From Cytophagales bacterium (GTDB lineage: Bacteria > Bacteroidota > Bacteroidia > Cytophagales > Spirosomataceae), in the NCBI GenBank assembly GCA_013298025.1, contig JAAFJE010000016.1, positions 62,001-126,000 on the forward strand: a stretch of 64,000 nt of DNA. Reading direction: 5' to 3'. Position 1 is the first letter of the stretch. Each line of letters begins with the position of its first letter. The notes under the pieces are model-generated. The model was given only the letters and a program-made list of their open reading frames with translations, was not told the DNA's origin and did no database searches. The translations under genes and the position numbers were made by a program. Shown here piece after piece: positions 36,822-47,349 of the stretch.

Positions 36822-39800
36822 ATGCCAAGTCAATTTTTCACTAACGATTCAAATAATAGCTTACTTCAAAAATTTCAGGGAGTTTTTGAAAATATGGCAA
36901 ATCTTCATGCTTTTCATGCTGTTGTTGGATATTTTCGTGCCTCTGGATATTTTGCAATTAGAGAAAATCTGCTCAAACTTGTAGATGTTAAAATTTTAGT
37001 GGGTATAGATGTTGATTCAATTATTGCTCAAGCACAAAAAGTGGGATTAGACTTGTTCAAAGAAGATGAATTAACACAAAAAGAATTTTCAAAATGGTTG
37101 TATAATGATATTAAAGAAGCGAAGTATAGTAAAGATGTCGAAACAAGTATCATTCAATTTATTGAAGATATTTCTTCTAAGAAAATTGAAATTAGGGCAT
37201 CAAAAGATAGAAAGCTTCATGCTAAAATATATGTGTTTCTTCCAGATGGGTTCAATGAACACAAAGATGGTAGAGTCATTATGGGGTCTTCCAATTTGAC
37301 AAGTGCTGGTTTAGGAATAAAACATCTCTCAAACAACTATGAATTCAATGTTGAGTTACGTGGATACGAAGATGTATTGTTCGCTGAAAATGAATTTCAA
37401 AGATTGTGGCGAGTATCAACCCCTATTCTACCCGAAAGCCTTCAAAATATTGTCAAAAAAACTTACTTAGAAAGAGAGTTTTCTCCTTTTGAGATTTACA
37501 TAAAATTCTTGATTGAATACTTTGGTAAAAATGTTGAATATGACCCTGAATCAGTAGGTGATTTACCAACGAGTTTCAAAAAACTTTCTTACCAAGTAGA
37601 TGCTGTTAATCAAGGTTTTAAAATGTTGGAAGACCATAATGGCTTCTTTTTAGCTGATGTAGTAGGTACTGGGAAGACGGTAATGGCAGCAATGCTTGCC
37701 AAAAGATTTATTATTGCCAATGGTACTCAAAAAACAAGAATACTAATCGTATATCCTCCTGCTCTTGAAAAAAACTGGAGAAATACTTTCAAACTTTTTA
37801 ACATTGATAGATATACTCATTTTATCAGTAATGGAAGTTTAAATAAAATTATTGATGAAGACATTAAGTATGCTTCTAAAGAAGAATATGATTTGATATT
37901 AGTTGATGAGGCTCACAAATTTAGAAATCACCGTTCTATTGCTTTCCAGAACCTCCAAATTATATGTAAATCAGGAAGAATTCAAAATGGGATGATAGAA
38001 GGTAATCAAAAAAAGGTAGTTTTGATTTCAGCGACTCCATTGAATAACCATCCAAGAGATATATACTATCTTATCCAACTTTTTCAAAATACTCGAAGTA
38101 CAACGCTACCAAATGTACCTAATTTACAACGCTTTTTTAATCCATATTTTGAAGATTATGAAAGATTAAAGCGTTTAAGAGAGCCTGAAAATGAAGACGA
38201 AAAAAAGGCGTTTTATGAACACATAAGGGTAGAAATAAAGCGTATTTATGCCGCTATAAGAGAGAATGTTATATACCCTATTACTATTCGTAGAACACGT
38301 ACAGATTTAAGAATTGAGCAGTATCAAAAAGACCTTGATTCACAAGGTATAAAGTTTCCTGAGATTGCTGACCCAGTGGCTATTGAATACAAATTAGGTT
38401 TAAAATTAGAAAAATTATTTTATACTACTATTGGGATTCTAACCAATGAAAATCTACTTTACTATGCTCGCTATCAAGCCATTAGTAATTTAAAATCTGA
38501 AATAAAAGATAAATACTACGAACAGGCTGACAGAGTATCTCTTGCACTTGCAGTTATTATGAAAACAATGATGGTGAAACGCCTTGAAAGTAGTTTTACA
38601 GCTTTCAAAATTTCACTTAATAATTTTCAAAAAGCCACAAATAACATGATAAAGATGTTCGAGAATAATCGAATATTTATTGCACCTGATTTAGATATAA
38701 ATAAATTACTGGATGAAGGTTGGAGTGATGAGGAAATTGAAACTCGTATTCTTGAAATATCAGAAGAAAAACCTAATAATCGTGTTTTTGAAGCCAAAGA
38801 CTTTGAGGATGATTATTTAGGACAACTTCAAAATGATGCAAAAATTTTAGATAAACTTTGTAATCATTGGCTTGAAATCAAAAACGACCCTAAATGGGAT
38901 GCTTTTGTTGCATTACTACAAACTGAACTGTTCTCTGCAACAAAAAATGCCTCTGGAAAATTAGTGATTTTCTCAGAATCAAAAGACACTACAAACTACC
39001 TTTTCAATCAATTGAGGCAAAATGGCTTTGATAAGGTTTTATCCATTTCTGCTGACAATAGAAAACAGATGTTTGAAACTATTCTTGAGAACTTTGATGC
39101 TAATTATGATAAGGAAAAGAAGAATGACTATAATATTATTTTAACAACAGAAGTATTAGCAGAAGGGGTGAACCTTCATCGTTCAAATATTATCGTTAAT
39201 TATGATACACCATGGAATGCCACTCGACTTATGCAACGCATAGGTAGGGTCAATCGTATTGGCTCAACGGCAAAATGTGTGTATAACTATAATTTTTATC
39301 CCTCTGCTCAGGGAAATGAAGAAATACAATTACGAAAAACTTCCTACATGAAATTGCAGGGTTTCCACTCTGCTTTTGGTGAGGATTCTCGTATCTATAC
39401 CATTGAAGAGGTAGTTGAACAGTTTAAAATGTTTAAGGATGGTATGCCCGAAGATGAGGATGTAAGGTTAAGATACTTAGACTTCCTGCGTAATTTTATG
39501 AAAAATAATCCTGATGAGTTCAGACGAATTAAAAAACTACCTCCCAAAGCCAGAACTACTCGAAAATCAACCGAAAAAAGCGGTACATCTATCGCATTTA
39601 TGCAAAATAATATCAAGAAAGAAGTATATTTTGTAAATACAGATAATAAAGCTATACCTCTCAGATTTGATGAGGCTGCTCGTATTTTTGAGGCAAATAT
39701 ACATGAAAAGGCTTTGGATATGCCCGATTTCCACTTTGAGCAAATCAATAAATGCTCAACTCAATTTGAAATAGATGCTCGTAGTAGTGTGATTAGTACT

Positions 39801-40130
39801 CTTGATGATGAAGCCAATATAAGAACAAACACTGCAAAAAAGTTTTTACGTTCTATTCGTACTAATGCTTTAACAGAAGCTTGTGAGGAAGCCTATCGAA
39901 AACTCATTCCTTTGTTGGAACAAGGAACTTATACCAATTTAGTAAACGATTTGGATAAAATAAGAAAGAAAAACCTCAAACAACAAGAAGTAGAAAAAGC
40001 AATCATCAAAATTTCTGAACGCTATGTAAGTAAACTACATATCGAACAAGCAGACCCAGACGAAGCTGAAAAAGAACTCCACATAGAATACAAAGAACCC
40101 GAAATTATTATTTCAGAATCGTTTATTTGA
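36822..40130 (+). CDS. SNF2-type helicase with N-terminal phospholipase D-like domain
   Basis: 1102-residue ATP-dependent DNA translocase. Residues ~15-200 form a PLD-like domain with an HKD-type motif (LHAKIYVFLPD followed by GSSNLTSAGLG), often a nuclease in such proteins. The SNF2 motor follows: Walker A ADVVGTGKTVMAAM near 280, DEAH box ILVDEAHKFRN near 362, motif III SATPLNNHP, and the C-terminal lobe with TEVLAEGVNLH and QRIGRVNRIGS. The methyltransferase gene starts 20 bases later, so they form a restriction-type pair in which this protein would be the restriction or translocation arm. Confidence 0.88.
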   Translation: MPSQFFTNDSNNSLLQKFQGVFENMANLHAFHAVVGYFRASGYFAIRENLLKLVDVKILVGIDVDSIIAQAQKVGLDLFKEDELTQKEFSKWLYNDIKEAKYSKDVETSIIQFIEDISSKKIEIRASKDRKLHAKIYVFLPDGFNEHKDGRVIMGSSNLTSAGLGIKHLSNNYEFNVELRGYEDVLFAENEFQRLWRVSTPILPESLQNIVKKTYLEREFSPFEIYIKFLIEYFGKNVEYDPESVGDLPTSFKKLSYQVDAVNQGFKMLEDHNGFFLADVVGTGKTVMAAMLAKRFIIANGTQKTRILIVYPPALEKNWRNTFKLFNIDRYTHFISNGSLNKIIDEDIKYASKEEYDLILVDEAHKFRNHRSIAFQNLQIICKSGRIQNGMIEGNQKKVVLISATPLNNHPRDIYYLIQLFQNTRSTTLPNVPNLQRFFNPYFEDYERLKRLREPENEDEKKAFYEHIRVEIKRIYAAIRENVIYPITIRRTRTDLRIEQYQKDLDSQGIKFPEIADPVAIEYKLGLKLEKLFYTTIGILTNENLLYYARYQAISNLKSEIKDKYYEQADRVSLALAVIMKTMMVKRLESSFTAFKISLNNFQKATNNMIKMFENNRIFIAPDLDINKLLDEGWSDEEIETRILEISEEKPNNRVFEAKDFEDDYLGQLQNDAKILDKLCNHWLEIKNDPKWDAFVALLQTELFSATKNASGKLVIFSESKDTTNYLFNQLRQNGFDKVLSISADNRKQMFETILENFDANYDKEKKNDYNIILTTEVLAEGVNLHRSNIIVNYDTPWNATRLMQRIGRVNRIGSTAKCVYNYNFYPSAQGNEEIQLRKTSYMKLQGFHSAFGEDSRIYTIEEVVEQFKMFKDGMPEDEDVRLRYLDFLRNFMKNNPDEFRRIKKLPPKARTTRKSTEKSGTSIAFMQNNIKKEVYFVNTDNKAIPLRFDEAARIFEANIHEKALDMPDFHFEQINKCSTQFEIDARSSVISTLDDEANIRTNTAKKFLRSIRTNALTEACEEAYRKLIPLLEQGTYTNLVNDLDKIRKKNLKQQEVEKAIIKISERYVSKLHIEQADPDEAEKELHIEYKEPEIIISESFI

Positions 40131-40149
40131 ACAAACACCTAATATTGCT

Positions 40150-43100
40150 ATGAACAAAACGGATATTCAAACCATTTTACAAAAACCATATCAATTAAGT
40201 CACTGGACTGAATTTTTAAAGGATATTTTCGGTGGAAGCTACCGAAATAATCCTCCTGCTATTGAGTTGCCTAACAATGATGTAGCTCATACTGCTTATG
40301 AAATTGGGCAGTTTACCACCACCGACAATATGCTGGTGGGTGTATATGAAGTGAAAATTAAAGACGGTGTAAGTATCGAAAACAAAAGAGTAAGTTTAAG
40401 GAATCTACTCAGGTCTGTTTACAGGGTTGTAGATGCGGCTTTAATTGTATTCGATACTGGCGAAACTTGGCGATTTAGCTACGTTTCTGAAATATTCGTT
40501 CGTGATGAAGCAGGAAATAGAAAACAGTTTAAAACCGACCCGAAACGATACACTTATGTATTGGGAAATGGTAGTGGTGTACGTACTGCTACCGAACGTT
40601 TTTTTGAACTATCAAAAAAAGGACAACAGGTTAAGCTAAAAGACTTGAATGATGCTTTCTCTGTCGAGCTTCTTACTAAAAACTTTTATCGTGACTTGTC
40701 GGATTGGTACTTCTGGGCTTTAACAAACGTAACATTTCCTGATGATGCCGAACCTAACGATGAAGTACGCAATGCTACTTCGGTGATAAGATTGATTACT
40801 CGCTTGATATTCGTGTGGTTTTTGAAACAAAAAAAACTTGTTCGAGATGAGCTTTTTGATGAGGCTACGATAAAGGAAATCTTGAAAAACTTTAATACTA
40901 ACAACGACCAACAAAGCAGTACCTATTACAAAGCTATTTTACAAAACCTATTTTTTGCTACACTCAATACTGAAATGACAGATGATAAACGCAAATTTAT
41001 CAATCGACAAACTGGTGTTCAGGGATTTTATCGCTATGAAAGATATTTCCAAAATAAAGAACGTTTCCTTGAATTAACCAAAGAAACGCCTTTCTTAAAT
41101 GGTGGACTCTTTGAAAACTTAGACCGTAACATTGGCGAGCCTAACGAAATCAGAATCGACTGTTTTTCTAATCGTTTATCGAATGAAAACCGACTAATTG
41201 TACCAGACTATCTATTTTTTGGAGAAGATACTACCGATTTAAGTAGCGTATATGATGACAAAAAAAGAAAAGCGGTACAGGTAAAAGGCATTATCCATAT
41301 TTTGAAGAGCTATAATTTTACAGTTGAAGAAAATACGCCAACCGACATCGAAGTAGCTCTTGACCCCGAACTACTTGGAAAAGTTTTTGAAAACCTATTG
41401 GCTTCCTACAACCCTGAAACAAAAACAACTGCCAGAAAACAAACTGGTAGTTTTTATACTCCTCGTGAGATTGTAGAATATATGGTGGACGAAAGCCTAA
41501 AAGCCTACTTAAAAGAAGCCTTACAAAACAGAACCGAAAATAACATTGAGGAGTGCTTAGACAACCTTTTTAGCTATTCCAACGAATATAACCCATTCAA
41601 TGAACAAGAAACGCTTGTACTGATTGGTGCTATTGACCGTTGTAAAATTCTTGACCCTGCTTGTGGTTCGGGAGCTTTTCCGATGGGGATTTTACAACGA
41701 TTAGTATTCTTATTACGAAAACTTGACCCCCTAAATGAGTACTGGCGTGAACAACAAATCTCAAGAGCTACCAAAGAGTTTGAGCAAGCCCTAAGACTCG
41801 GACAAAGCATTGATTTACAAACCCAAATACAAGAAATTACAGATACTTTTACCCATAATACAGATGACTTTGGTCGTAAATTGTATCTTATCGAAAATTG
41901 TATTTATGGCGTAGATATTCAGCCAATTGCTGTACAAATAGCCAAGTTGCGTTTCTTTATTTCCCTGATGGCAGAGCAAAATTCATTACAACAAGGAACA
42001 AACCGTGGCATACGCCCACTACCCAACCTCGAAACTAAGTTTGTGGCTGCCAATACACTTATTGGGCTTGAAAAACCAAGCCAACTCTTGCTGAAAAATA
42101 CGACTATTGATGTATTGGAGAAGCAATTGGAAGAAGTAAGACACAAACATTTCTTTGCCAGAACTCCAGAAACCAAAAAGAAATACAGACTAAAAGACCA
42201 AGAACTTAGAAAAGGAATCGCCCAATTGCTCAGTAACGACGGTTGGAAGCCCAGCAGTGCCAACCAAGTGGCAGCTTGGAATCCTTACGACCAAAGTACT
42301 TTTGCCTCTTTCTTCGATGCTGAATGGATGTTTGGGATAATCGATGGATTTGATATTGTGATTGGTAATCCTCCGTATGTCAGTGCAAATAATATGAGCT
42401 ACGAAGATAGAAATGCTTTGAATAAATCAGAGGAATATCAATACTTAAAAGGTAAATGGGATTTATATGTTCCTTTTGTGGAAAAATCAATTAAAATTCT
42501 ATCACGAAATGGTTTTTTTGTCTTTATAATTCCTTACGGAATATTAAATCAACCATTTGCCGAGGAACTTAGAAAAGCTATTTTGAAAGATTTCAAACTT
42601 CTATCAATAGTTGATTTGAAGAATAATAAAATTTTTGAAAATGCAACGGTACCATCTTGCATACCCATTATTCAGAGAAAGAAGAGTTTCAACCATGAGG
42701 TGAGTATACTAGGTTATTCTAAATCTGAATTTGCCAAAAATTATGGTATCAATATTCAGAAATATCATAACACTGAGCAGAATATGTTTAGGACTGAAAA
42801 CTTGAATAAGTTGTCTAGTATTTTAGATAGAATCAAAGCGAAAGGAAACACATTAGAGTCTAATTTTTATGTATCAACAGGAGCAGAAATTCATGGTAAA
42901 GAGTCAAAAGATGATATTGGGAAAACTATACCGGGAAAAAGTAAATTTGATGTACTTCATAAAATCTACAGTCAAGGTTTAAAACCTTATATAGAAGGTT
43001 CAGCTATTCCCAAATCTAAATCAGGAAGATATTCTTTCCCTAAAATAGATACTTGGTTAGATTACTCTAACCCTCAATTAATGCGTTCGGCCAAATTTAG

Positions 43101-43722
43101 TGAACTATTTGAAAGCGAGAAAATTATTTTAAGAGCTAGTAGTGGTAATCTAAGAATTCTTGCAATCTATGATGATAGAAATATATACACTTCTCATAAA
43201 TCAATCATCATTATTGAAAATTCAAATTTGCCTCAAGGTCATCTGTTGAAAAAAGATATTTCATTATTAAATTTAAAATACTTACTCGCAATACTGAATT
43301 GTCAGCTTATTGATTTCTACTATGGGACTGTATTTGGAGGGTTTATAGATGTTTATCCGAATAATTTAAAATCTCTACCCATTCCACAACTAAGCATTGC
43401 TCAACAGCAACCCTTTATTCGCCTTGTCGAATACATTTTACACTTAAAAAAAGAAGGTAAAGGAGAAAGTAATATAATGGCAAAGTATTTTGAGGAAATT
43501 GTGGATGGCTTGGTGTATGAGCTTTACTTTGAAGAAGAGCTTCATCAAGCAGGTGTTTATTTTCATAAGCATTTACAGGCACTGCCAAGTATTAGTGAAG
43601 ATACTATGAGCATAGCAACAATTTTCAGCGAACTGTACTCACCCAATCATCCCGTGCGTGAAAGTTTATTTAAGCTTGATACCGTAGAAGAAGTAGCCAT
43701 TATTATAGGTAAAAACCATTAG
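40150..43722 (+). CDS. Eco57I-like N6-adenine DNA methyltransferase (type IIG/ISP-like)
   Basis: 1190-residue SAM-dependent DNA methyltransferase. The SAM motif I is KILDPACGSGAFPMGIL near residue 500 and the catalytic NPPY is in FDIVIGNPPYVSANN near residue 740. Upstream is the helical domain with ARKQTGSFYTPREIVEYMV. The C-terminal region (from about 900, VSTGAEIHGKE) looks like a TaqI-type target-recognition domain. An N-terminal VGVYEVKIKDG may be part of a PD-(D/E)XK site, but this is weak. It forms an operon with the PLD-helicase: methylation protects self DNA, the helicase/nuclease acts on foreign DNA. Confidence 0.88.
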   Translation: MNKTDIQTILQKPYQLSHWTEFLKDIFGGSYRNNPPAIELPNNDVAHTAYEIGQFTTTDNMLVGVYEVKIKDGVSIENKRVSLRNLLRSVYRVVDAALIVFDTGETWRFSYVSEIFVRDEAGNRKQFKTDPKRYTYVLGNGSGVRTATERFFELSKKGQQVKLKDLNDAFSVELLTKNFYRDLSDWYFWALTNVTFPDDAEPNDEVRNATSVIRLITRLIFVWFLKQKKLVRDELFDEATIKEILKNFNTNNDQQSSTYYKAILQNLFFATLNTEMTDDKRKFINRQTGVQGFYRYERYFQNKERFLELTKETPFLNGGLFENLDRNIGEPNEIRIDCFSNRLSNENRLIVPDYLFFGEDTTDLSSVYDDKKRKAVQVKGIIHILKSYNFTVEENTPTDIEVALDPELLGKVFENLLASYNPETKTTARKQTGSFYTPREIVEYMVDESLKAYLKEALQNRTENNIEECLDNLFSYSNEYNPFNEQETLVLIGAIDRCKILDPACGSGAFPMGILQRLVFLLRKLDPLNEYWREQQISRATKEFEQALRLGQSIDLQTQIQEITDTFTHNTDDFGRKLYLIENCIYGVDIQPIAVQIAKLRFFISLMAEQNSLQQGTNRGIRPLPNLETKFVAANTLIGLEKPSQLLLKNTTIDVLEKQLEEVRHKHFFARTPETKKKYRLKDQELRKGIAQLLSNDGWKPSSANQVAAWNPYDQSTFASFFDAEWMFGIIDGFDIVIGNPPYVSANNMSYEDRNALNKSEEYQYLKGKWDLYVPFVEKSIKILSRNGFFVFIIPYGILNQPFAEELRKAILKDFKLLSIVDLKNNKIFENATVPSCIPIIQRKKSFNHEVSILGYSKSEFAKNYGINIQKYHNTEQNMFRTENLNKLSSILDRIKAKGNTLESNFYVSTGAEIHGKESKDDIGKTIPGKSKFDVLHKIYSQGLKPYIEGSAIPKSKSGRYSFPKIDTWLDYSNPQLMRSAKFSELFESEKIILRASSGNLRILAIYDDRNIYTSHKSIIIIENSNLPQGHLLKKDISLLNLKYLLAILNCQLIDFYYGTVFGGFIDVYPNNLKSLPIPQLSIAQQQPFIRLVEYILHLKKEGKGESNIMAKYFEEIVDGLVYELYFEEELHQAGVYFHKHLQALPSISEDTMSIATIFSELYSPNHPVRESLFKLDTVEEVAIIIGKNH

Positions 43723-43820
43723 ATTTTACCGTTTACTAAGTTTTCTTTCCATTAAAAGCTAAAACATTTGGTATAAAAGGCTGTAAATAAGATATTTAAG
43801 TGAAATTTAACACAAAACTT

Positions 43821-45482
43821 ATGAAACAGCTAACTCTATTACTCGTGCTTTTGGTTTCCATGTTCTCGGCTTATGGGCAGAAAAAAACTACGGATAAATC
43901 AAGGTTTTCGTTGAAAGCGGATACCTCTAATTTTGGAAAAAAAATGCCAATAAATAATTCCAATTTGGTAAGTTACTCATCCTTCAAAAGGATTTTTAAA
44001 CGAGATTTTGCATCTGTAGTAGGTACAAATAATTTACCTACCAACCAATTAATTGTAGGTCTGAATAAACCAGAAATATTATTTGGCAAATTATTTCAGA
44101 TATACAAAGACCCAAGTAAATCTATGCCTATATTAGGGCTATATCCCTTTTTAGGAGGAAAGCTCAACAACGATGATGAGTTTCGATTAGGAATTAATAA
44201 TACAAACAGTATTCATCTAAAATATGGGGGAAAAGTAGTTTTTTTCCCTTTGGGTTTAGCAAAAAAAACACGCTATTTTTTCAACTTGAGCGATTCCAAA
44301 ACGAAATTATTTATTGATAAAAATCAATTAATAAAACAAAAGCTAATAAGCGATTATGATAAAACAACATTTGAAGCAAAAAAGAAAAAGCTCTCTGACG
44401 AAGAAAAACAAATAGAAGAGGAAATAACCCAAAAAACAGAAAACGCTAAAACTATCAAGTATCTGTTAGGCTTAAAGTCCACTTTAAATATAAAGGTAGA
44501 TGATACCAATAAGTTAACAATCAGCCAAGAAGGAGGAGTTAATAGTATTGTTTTTGAGAAAGATGAAATTGAATCGGCTATCCAAAATATTCGTAAAAAT
44601 AATGGTTTTATACGCACAGTTGGAGTTAAAAATAAAAACGTTTTCATTCTCACCAACGAAAAAGACACAATTAATATATCACCAGTAGATATACTTAAAA
44701 GTTTAGATATATCAGATGATGACATTTCTAATTTGAAGGACAAAAAAAATAAAATAATAGCCAAAAAGATTGAAGTTGAAGAATTAGATGCTTCTTCCGA
44801 AAAGGACTTAAAAAAAATGTTGGAAGACAAAATATTCGAGGCTGAAAAAGATGCTCCTTGGACTAAACGTCACTTTTTATGGTTTACACTTGATTATGAT
44901 AATATTCCTCAAAGTGTGAATTTATTTCGTAATAACTCAATTGAAAAAGACCAAATTTATAGAAATGGCTCTTTAGGTATCTCTATTAACTACTCATATT
45001 TTAAGAAAAAATTGGGTTTTAATGGCTTTGCCAAATTTGAAAAATACAACAATAACAGTTTTTTGACAGATTATGATGCCATAACAATACTAAAAGATAG
45101 TATATTAACTGGTACACAATACAAAATTGCAGAATCAACAGAAGTCTATGATGTTCGTAAATTGACCACCTCGCAATTAGTAGAAAAGTCTAATAGAAAT
45201 CTATTAACATTAGGCATGACTATACTTAAAAGTTTTGGAGATATTGATAAAAAATATGGCGTAACTACTGAATATAAATCAGACTTAGACAAGAAAATCG
45301 CTAATTTAAAAATTGGTTTGATATTTCCAGTTATACTGGATAATTCAAAAGCCGAACAGTCAAATTTAATCTTTGAATTAGTCCTTCCTGATGTACACTC
45401 AAAAAGTATTGGTAATGATGAGAGTGCGTTTAAGCGGTCATACATTAACTTAAAATTAGGTATCCCTATAAACTTTTTATAA
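43821..45482 (+). CDS. Exported protein of unknown function on the island
   Basis: About 553 residues; I do not recognise the family. The start is placed at ATG 43821, which gives a signal peptide (MKQLTLLLVLLVSMFSAYGQ); a GTG seven codons upstream is possible. A Lys/Glu-rich helical middle (FEAKKKKLSDEEKQIEEEI) is followed by a region rich in beta-strand pattern (LGISINYSYFKKKLGFNGFAKF, INLKLGIPINFL), so the C-terminal half could be an outer-membrane barrel. It ends 6 bases before the ATPase gene, in one operon with it. An exported protein beside restriction genes is unusual. Confidence 0.6.
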   Translation: MKQLTLLLVLLVSMFSAYGQKKTTDKSRFSLKADTSNFGKKMPINNSNLVSYSSFKRIFKRDFASVVGTNNLPTNQLIVGLNKPEILFGKLFQIYKDPSKSMPILGLYPFLGGKLNNDDEFRLGINNTNSIHLKYGGKVVFFPLGLAKKTRYFFNLSDSKTKLFIDKNQLIKQKLISDYDKTTFEAKKKKLSDEEKQIEEEITQKTENAKTIKYLLGLKSTLNIKVDDTNKLTISQEGGVNSIVFEKDEIESAIQNIRKNNGFIRTVGVKNKNVFILTNEKDTINISPVDILKSLDISDDDISNLKDKKNKIIAKKIEVEELDASSEKDLKKMLEDKIFEAEKDAPWTKRHFLWFTLDYDNIPQSVNLFRNNSIEKDQIYRNGSLGISINYSYFKKKLGFNGFAKFEKYNNNSFLTDYDAITILKDSILTGTQYKIAESTEVYDVRKLTTSQLVEKSNRNLLTLGMTILKSFGDIDKKYGVTTEYKSDLDKKIANLKIGLIFPVILDNSKAEQSNLIFELVLPDVHSKSIGNDESAFKRSYINLKLGIPINFL

Positions 45483-45488
45483 AATAAC

Positions 45489-47315
45489 ATGAAAATCAAA
45501 ACCATAAAAATACACAATTACAGAGCGTTCTATCCTCAAAAAGACAGTAATCAAAATTCAAAACCTTATGAAATTGAGGTAAATGGTAAAAATGTATTGA
45601 TTTATGGTGAAAACGGCTCGGGAAAAACATCACTTTTCCGGGCCGTTCGTGATTTCATCAAGTCAAGTCAGTCATCACTGCCTTTTGAATCTAATGCTTT
45701 CGTTCCATCACCAAACGGTGTTATGGAAGAAGGAGAAATATCTTTGGATTTTATAGGAAATACTCAAGTTTTTAAATTCACAAACGATGCTGGGAGAAAT
45801 AATGCAAATACTGACCCTAATATTAAATCAGCTGATAAGGCAAGCGGTTGGTTAACTTATGCTGAAATTTTAAAAACCTATTTAGTAGATAAACAGAAGC
45901 CCGATTTATTTGATTTATTGGTGAAGCAAATACTAACGAATCATTTCCTTCCACCATCTACAAGCAAAACTATTGGCGAAGAATGGACTTTACTTGAGAA
46001 CAATATAAATGGGCGACGAAACAATCCAGCAGTGAAGCCATTACTCAAGGCAAATGGAAAACTCAATTGTGATGATTTTAACAGTGGATTCAAAATATTG
46101 TTAAAAGGTTTGCAAAACGGAGCTAATAACATCGAAGGGATTGAATCAATTTTAAATAATTGGCTTTCAACATACTTCAAAAATGGGCTACAAGTAAGCT
46201 TTAATTTCCAAGACGTAATAGAAGAAACGAATACTGGCAAGAGTAAAAAAAGATATGAATTAAAACGGTCATTGACGTTGGATATTTCACTTCATGGCAC
46301 TCCTATTCCCATCGCTGAGTACCAAATTTTTTTAAATGAAGCTCGTCTGTCAGCTTTGGCTATCTGTATCTTTTTAGCAGCTTATAAAACTTATCCAACG
46401 GATACTATTCCTACTAAAATATTGTATTTAGACGATGTATTCATTGGTTTAGATATGTCTAATCGGCTTCCTCTGTTTGATATATTACAAAAGGAGTTTA
46501 TTCAAAATGGTTATCAAGTTTTTGTGAGTACCTATGATAGAAGTTGGTTTGAATTAGCCAAAAAACATCTTTCGGATTGGAGTACAATTGAGATGTTTGT
46601 AGGAGAAAACGAACATCCAGTGATAATTCCAAACAAAGGTAATCTTCAAAGAGCCAAGGAATACTTCAAGGCAAAAGACTATCCTGCCGCAGGCAATTAT
46701 TTGAGGAAAGAGGTTGAACGATTAGTTTTAGTCCATCTACCAATAACATACAGATATGATAATAGTGGAGTTTTACTAACTGAATTAGAGCGTTTAATAG
46801 ACCAACTCATCAAGTATTATAAAGATTGTCATTGTGAAACTTCAATAGATGCTGATTTACAACAATCTCTTAAAATGTTCAAAGACCTTGTTCTTAATCC
46901 TTCATCACACTACGACTTGAAAAGTCCTTTATATAAAATAGAAGTTGAAAAAGCTTTTGAGGTAGTAGAAAAGTTATCTCAATTACCCACCATTGACCGA
47001 AAACTTCTTTTAGGAATGGGAAGTTCTTTGTATTATGAAAATACAGCCCAAGCATACAAAGCCGAGTATATGCTGGTCGAAAATGTGTATAAAATAACTG
47101 CCGCATCAGACGTTATCATTACCGATGCAAAACATAAATTGATTAGGTTTTGGGAAAGCGCAGTAGAGAAATCTGGACATAATGATAAAATTACCCTCTC
47201 AGAACGTGTAAAAAGAATTGAACATCATCTCCATTTACCAGCCAATACAGTTAATTGGAAAGATGATTTTAAAACGAGTGAGGGTAGAAGTTTGAACCAA
47301 CTTAGTGCACAATAA
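45489..47315 (+). CDS. ABC/RecF-like AAA ATPase with C-terminal helical domain
   Basis: 608-residue ATPase of the SMC/RecF/OLD-like class. Walker A is LIYGENGSGKTSLFRAV near residue 45. The signature-like LNEARLSALAICIFLA and Walker B KILYLDDVFIGLDMSNR lie near 285-325. The C-terminal ~220 residues are helical (AKEYFKAKDYPAAGNYLRKE, then LNPSSHYD), similar to the HEPN-like tails of defence ATPases such as RloC; that resemblance is inference. There is no long coiled coil. It overlaps or abuts the next gene, suggesting a two-gene unit. Confidence 0.75.
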   Translation: MKIKTIKIHNYRAFYPQKDSNQNSKPYEIEVNGKNVLIYGENGSGKTSLFRAVRDFIKSSQSSLPFESNAFVPSPNGVMEEGEISLDFIGNTQVFKFTNDAGRNNANTDPNIKSADKASGWLTYAEILKTYLVDKQKPDLFDLLVKQILTNHFLPPSTSKTIGEEWTLLENNINGRRNNPAVKPLLKANGKLNCDDFNSGFKILLKGLQNGANNIEGIESILNNWLSTYFKNGLQVSFNFQDVIEETNTGKSKKRYELKRSLTLDISLHGTPIPIAEYQIFLNEARLSALAICIFLAAYKTYPTDTIPTKILYLDDVFIGLDMSNRLPLFDILQKEFIQNGYQVFVSTYDRSWFELAKKHLSDWSTIEMFVGENEHPVIIPNKGNLQRAKEYFKAKDYPAAGNYLRKEVERLVLVHLPITYRYDNSGVLLTELERLIDQLIKYYKDCHCETSIDADLQQSLKMFKDLVLNPSSHYDLKSPLYKIEVEKAFEVVEKLSQLPTIDRKLLLGMGSSLYYENTAQAYKAEYMLVENVYKITAASDVIITDAKHKLIRFWESAVEKSGHNDKITLSERVKRIEHHLHLPANTVNWKDDFKTSEGRSLNQLSAQ

Positions 47316-47349
47316 TGAATATGATTTTATCACTATAAAATTTGATACT

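Noticed and set aside
43800-43820. GTG start for the exported island protein
   Set aside because: Starting at 43821 gives a clean signal peptide; the seven additional codons add nothing typical, although they cannot be excluded.
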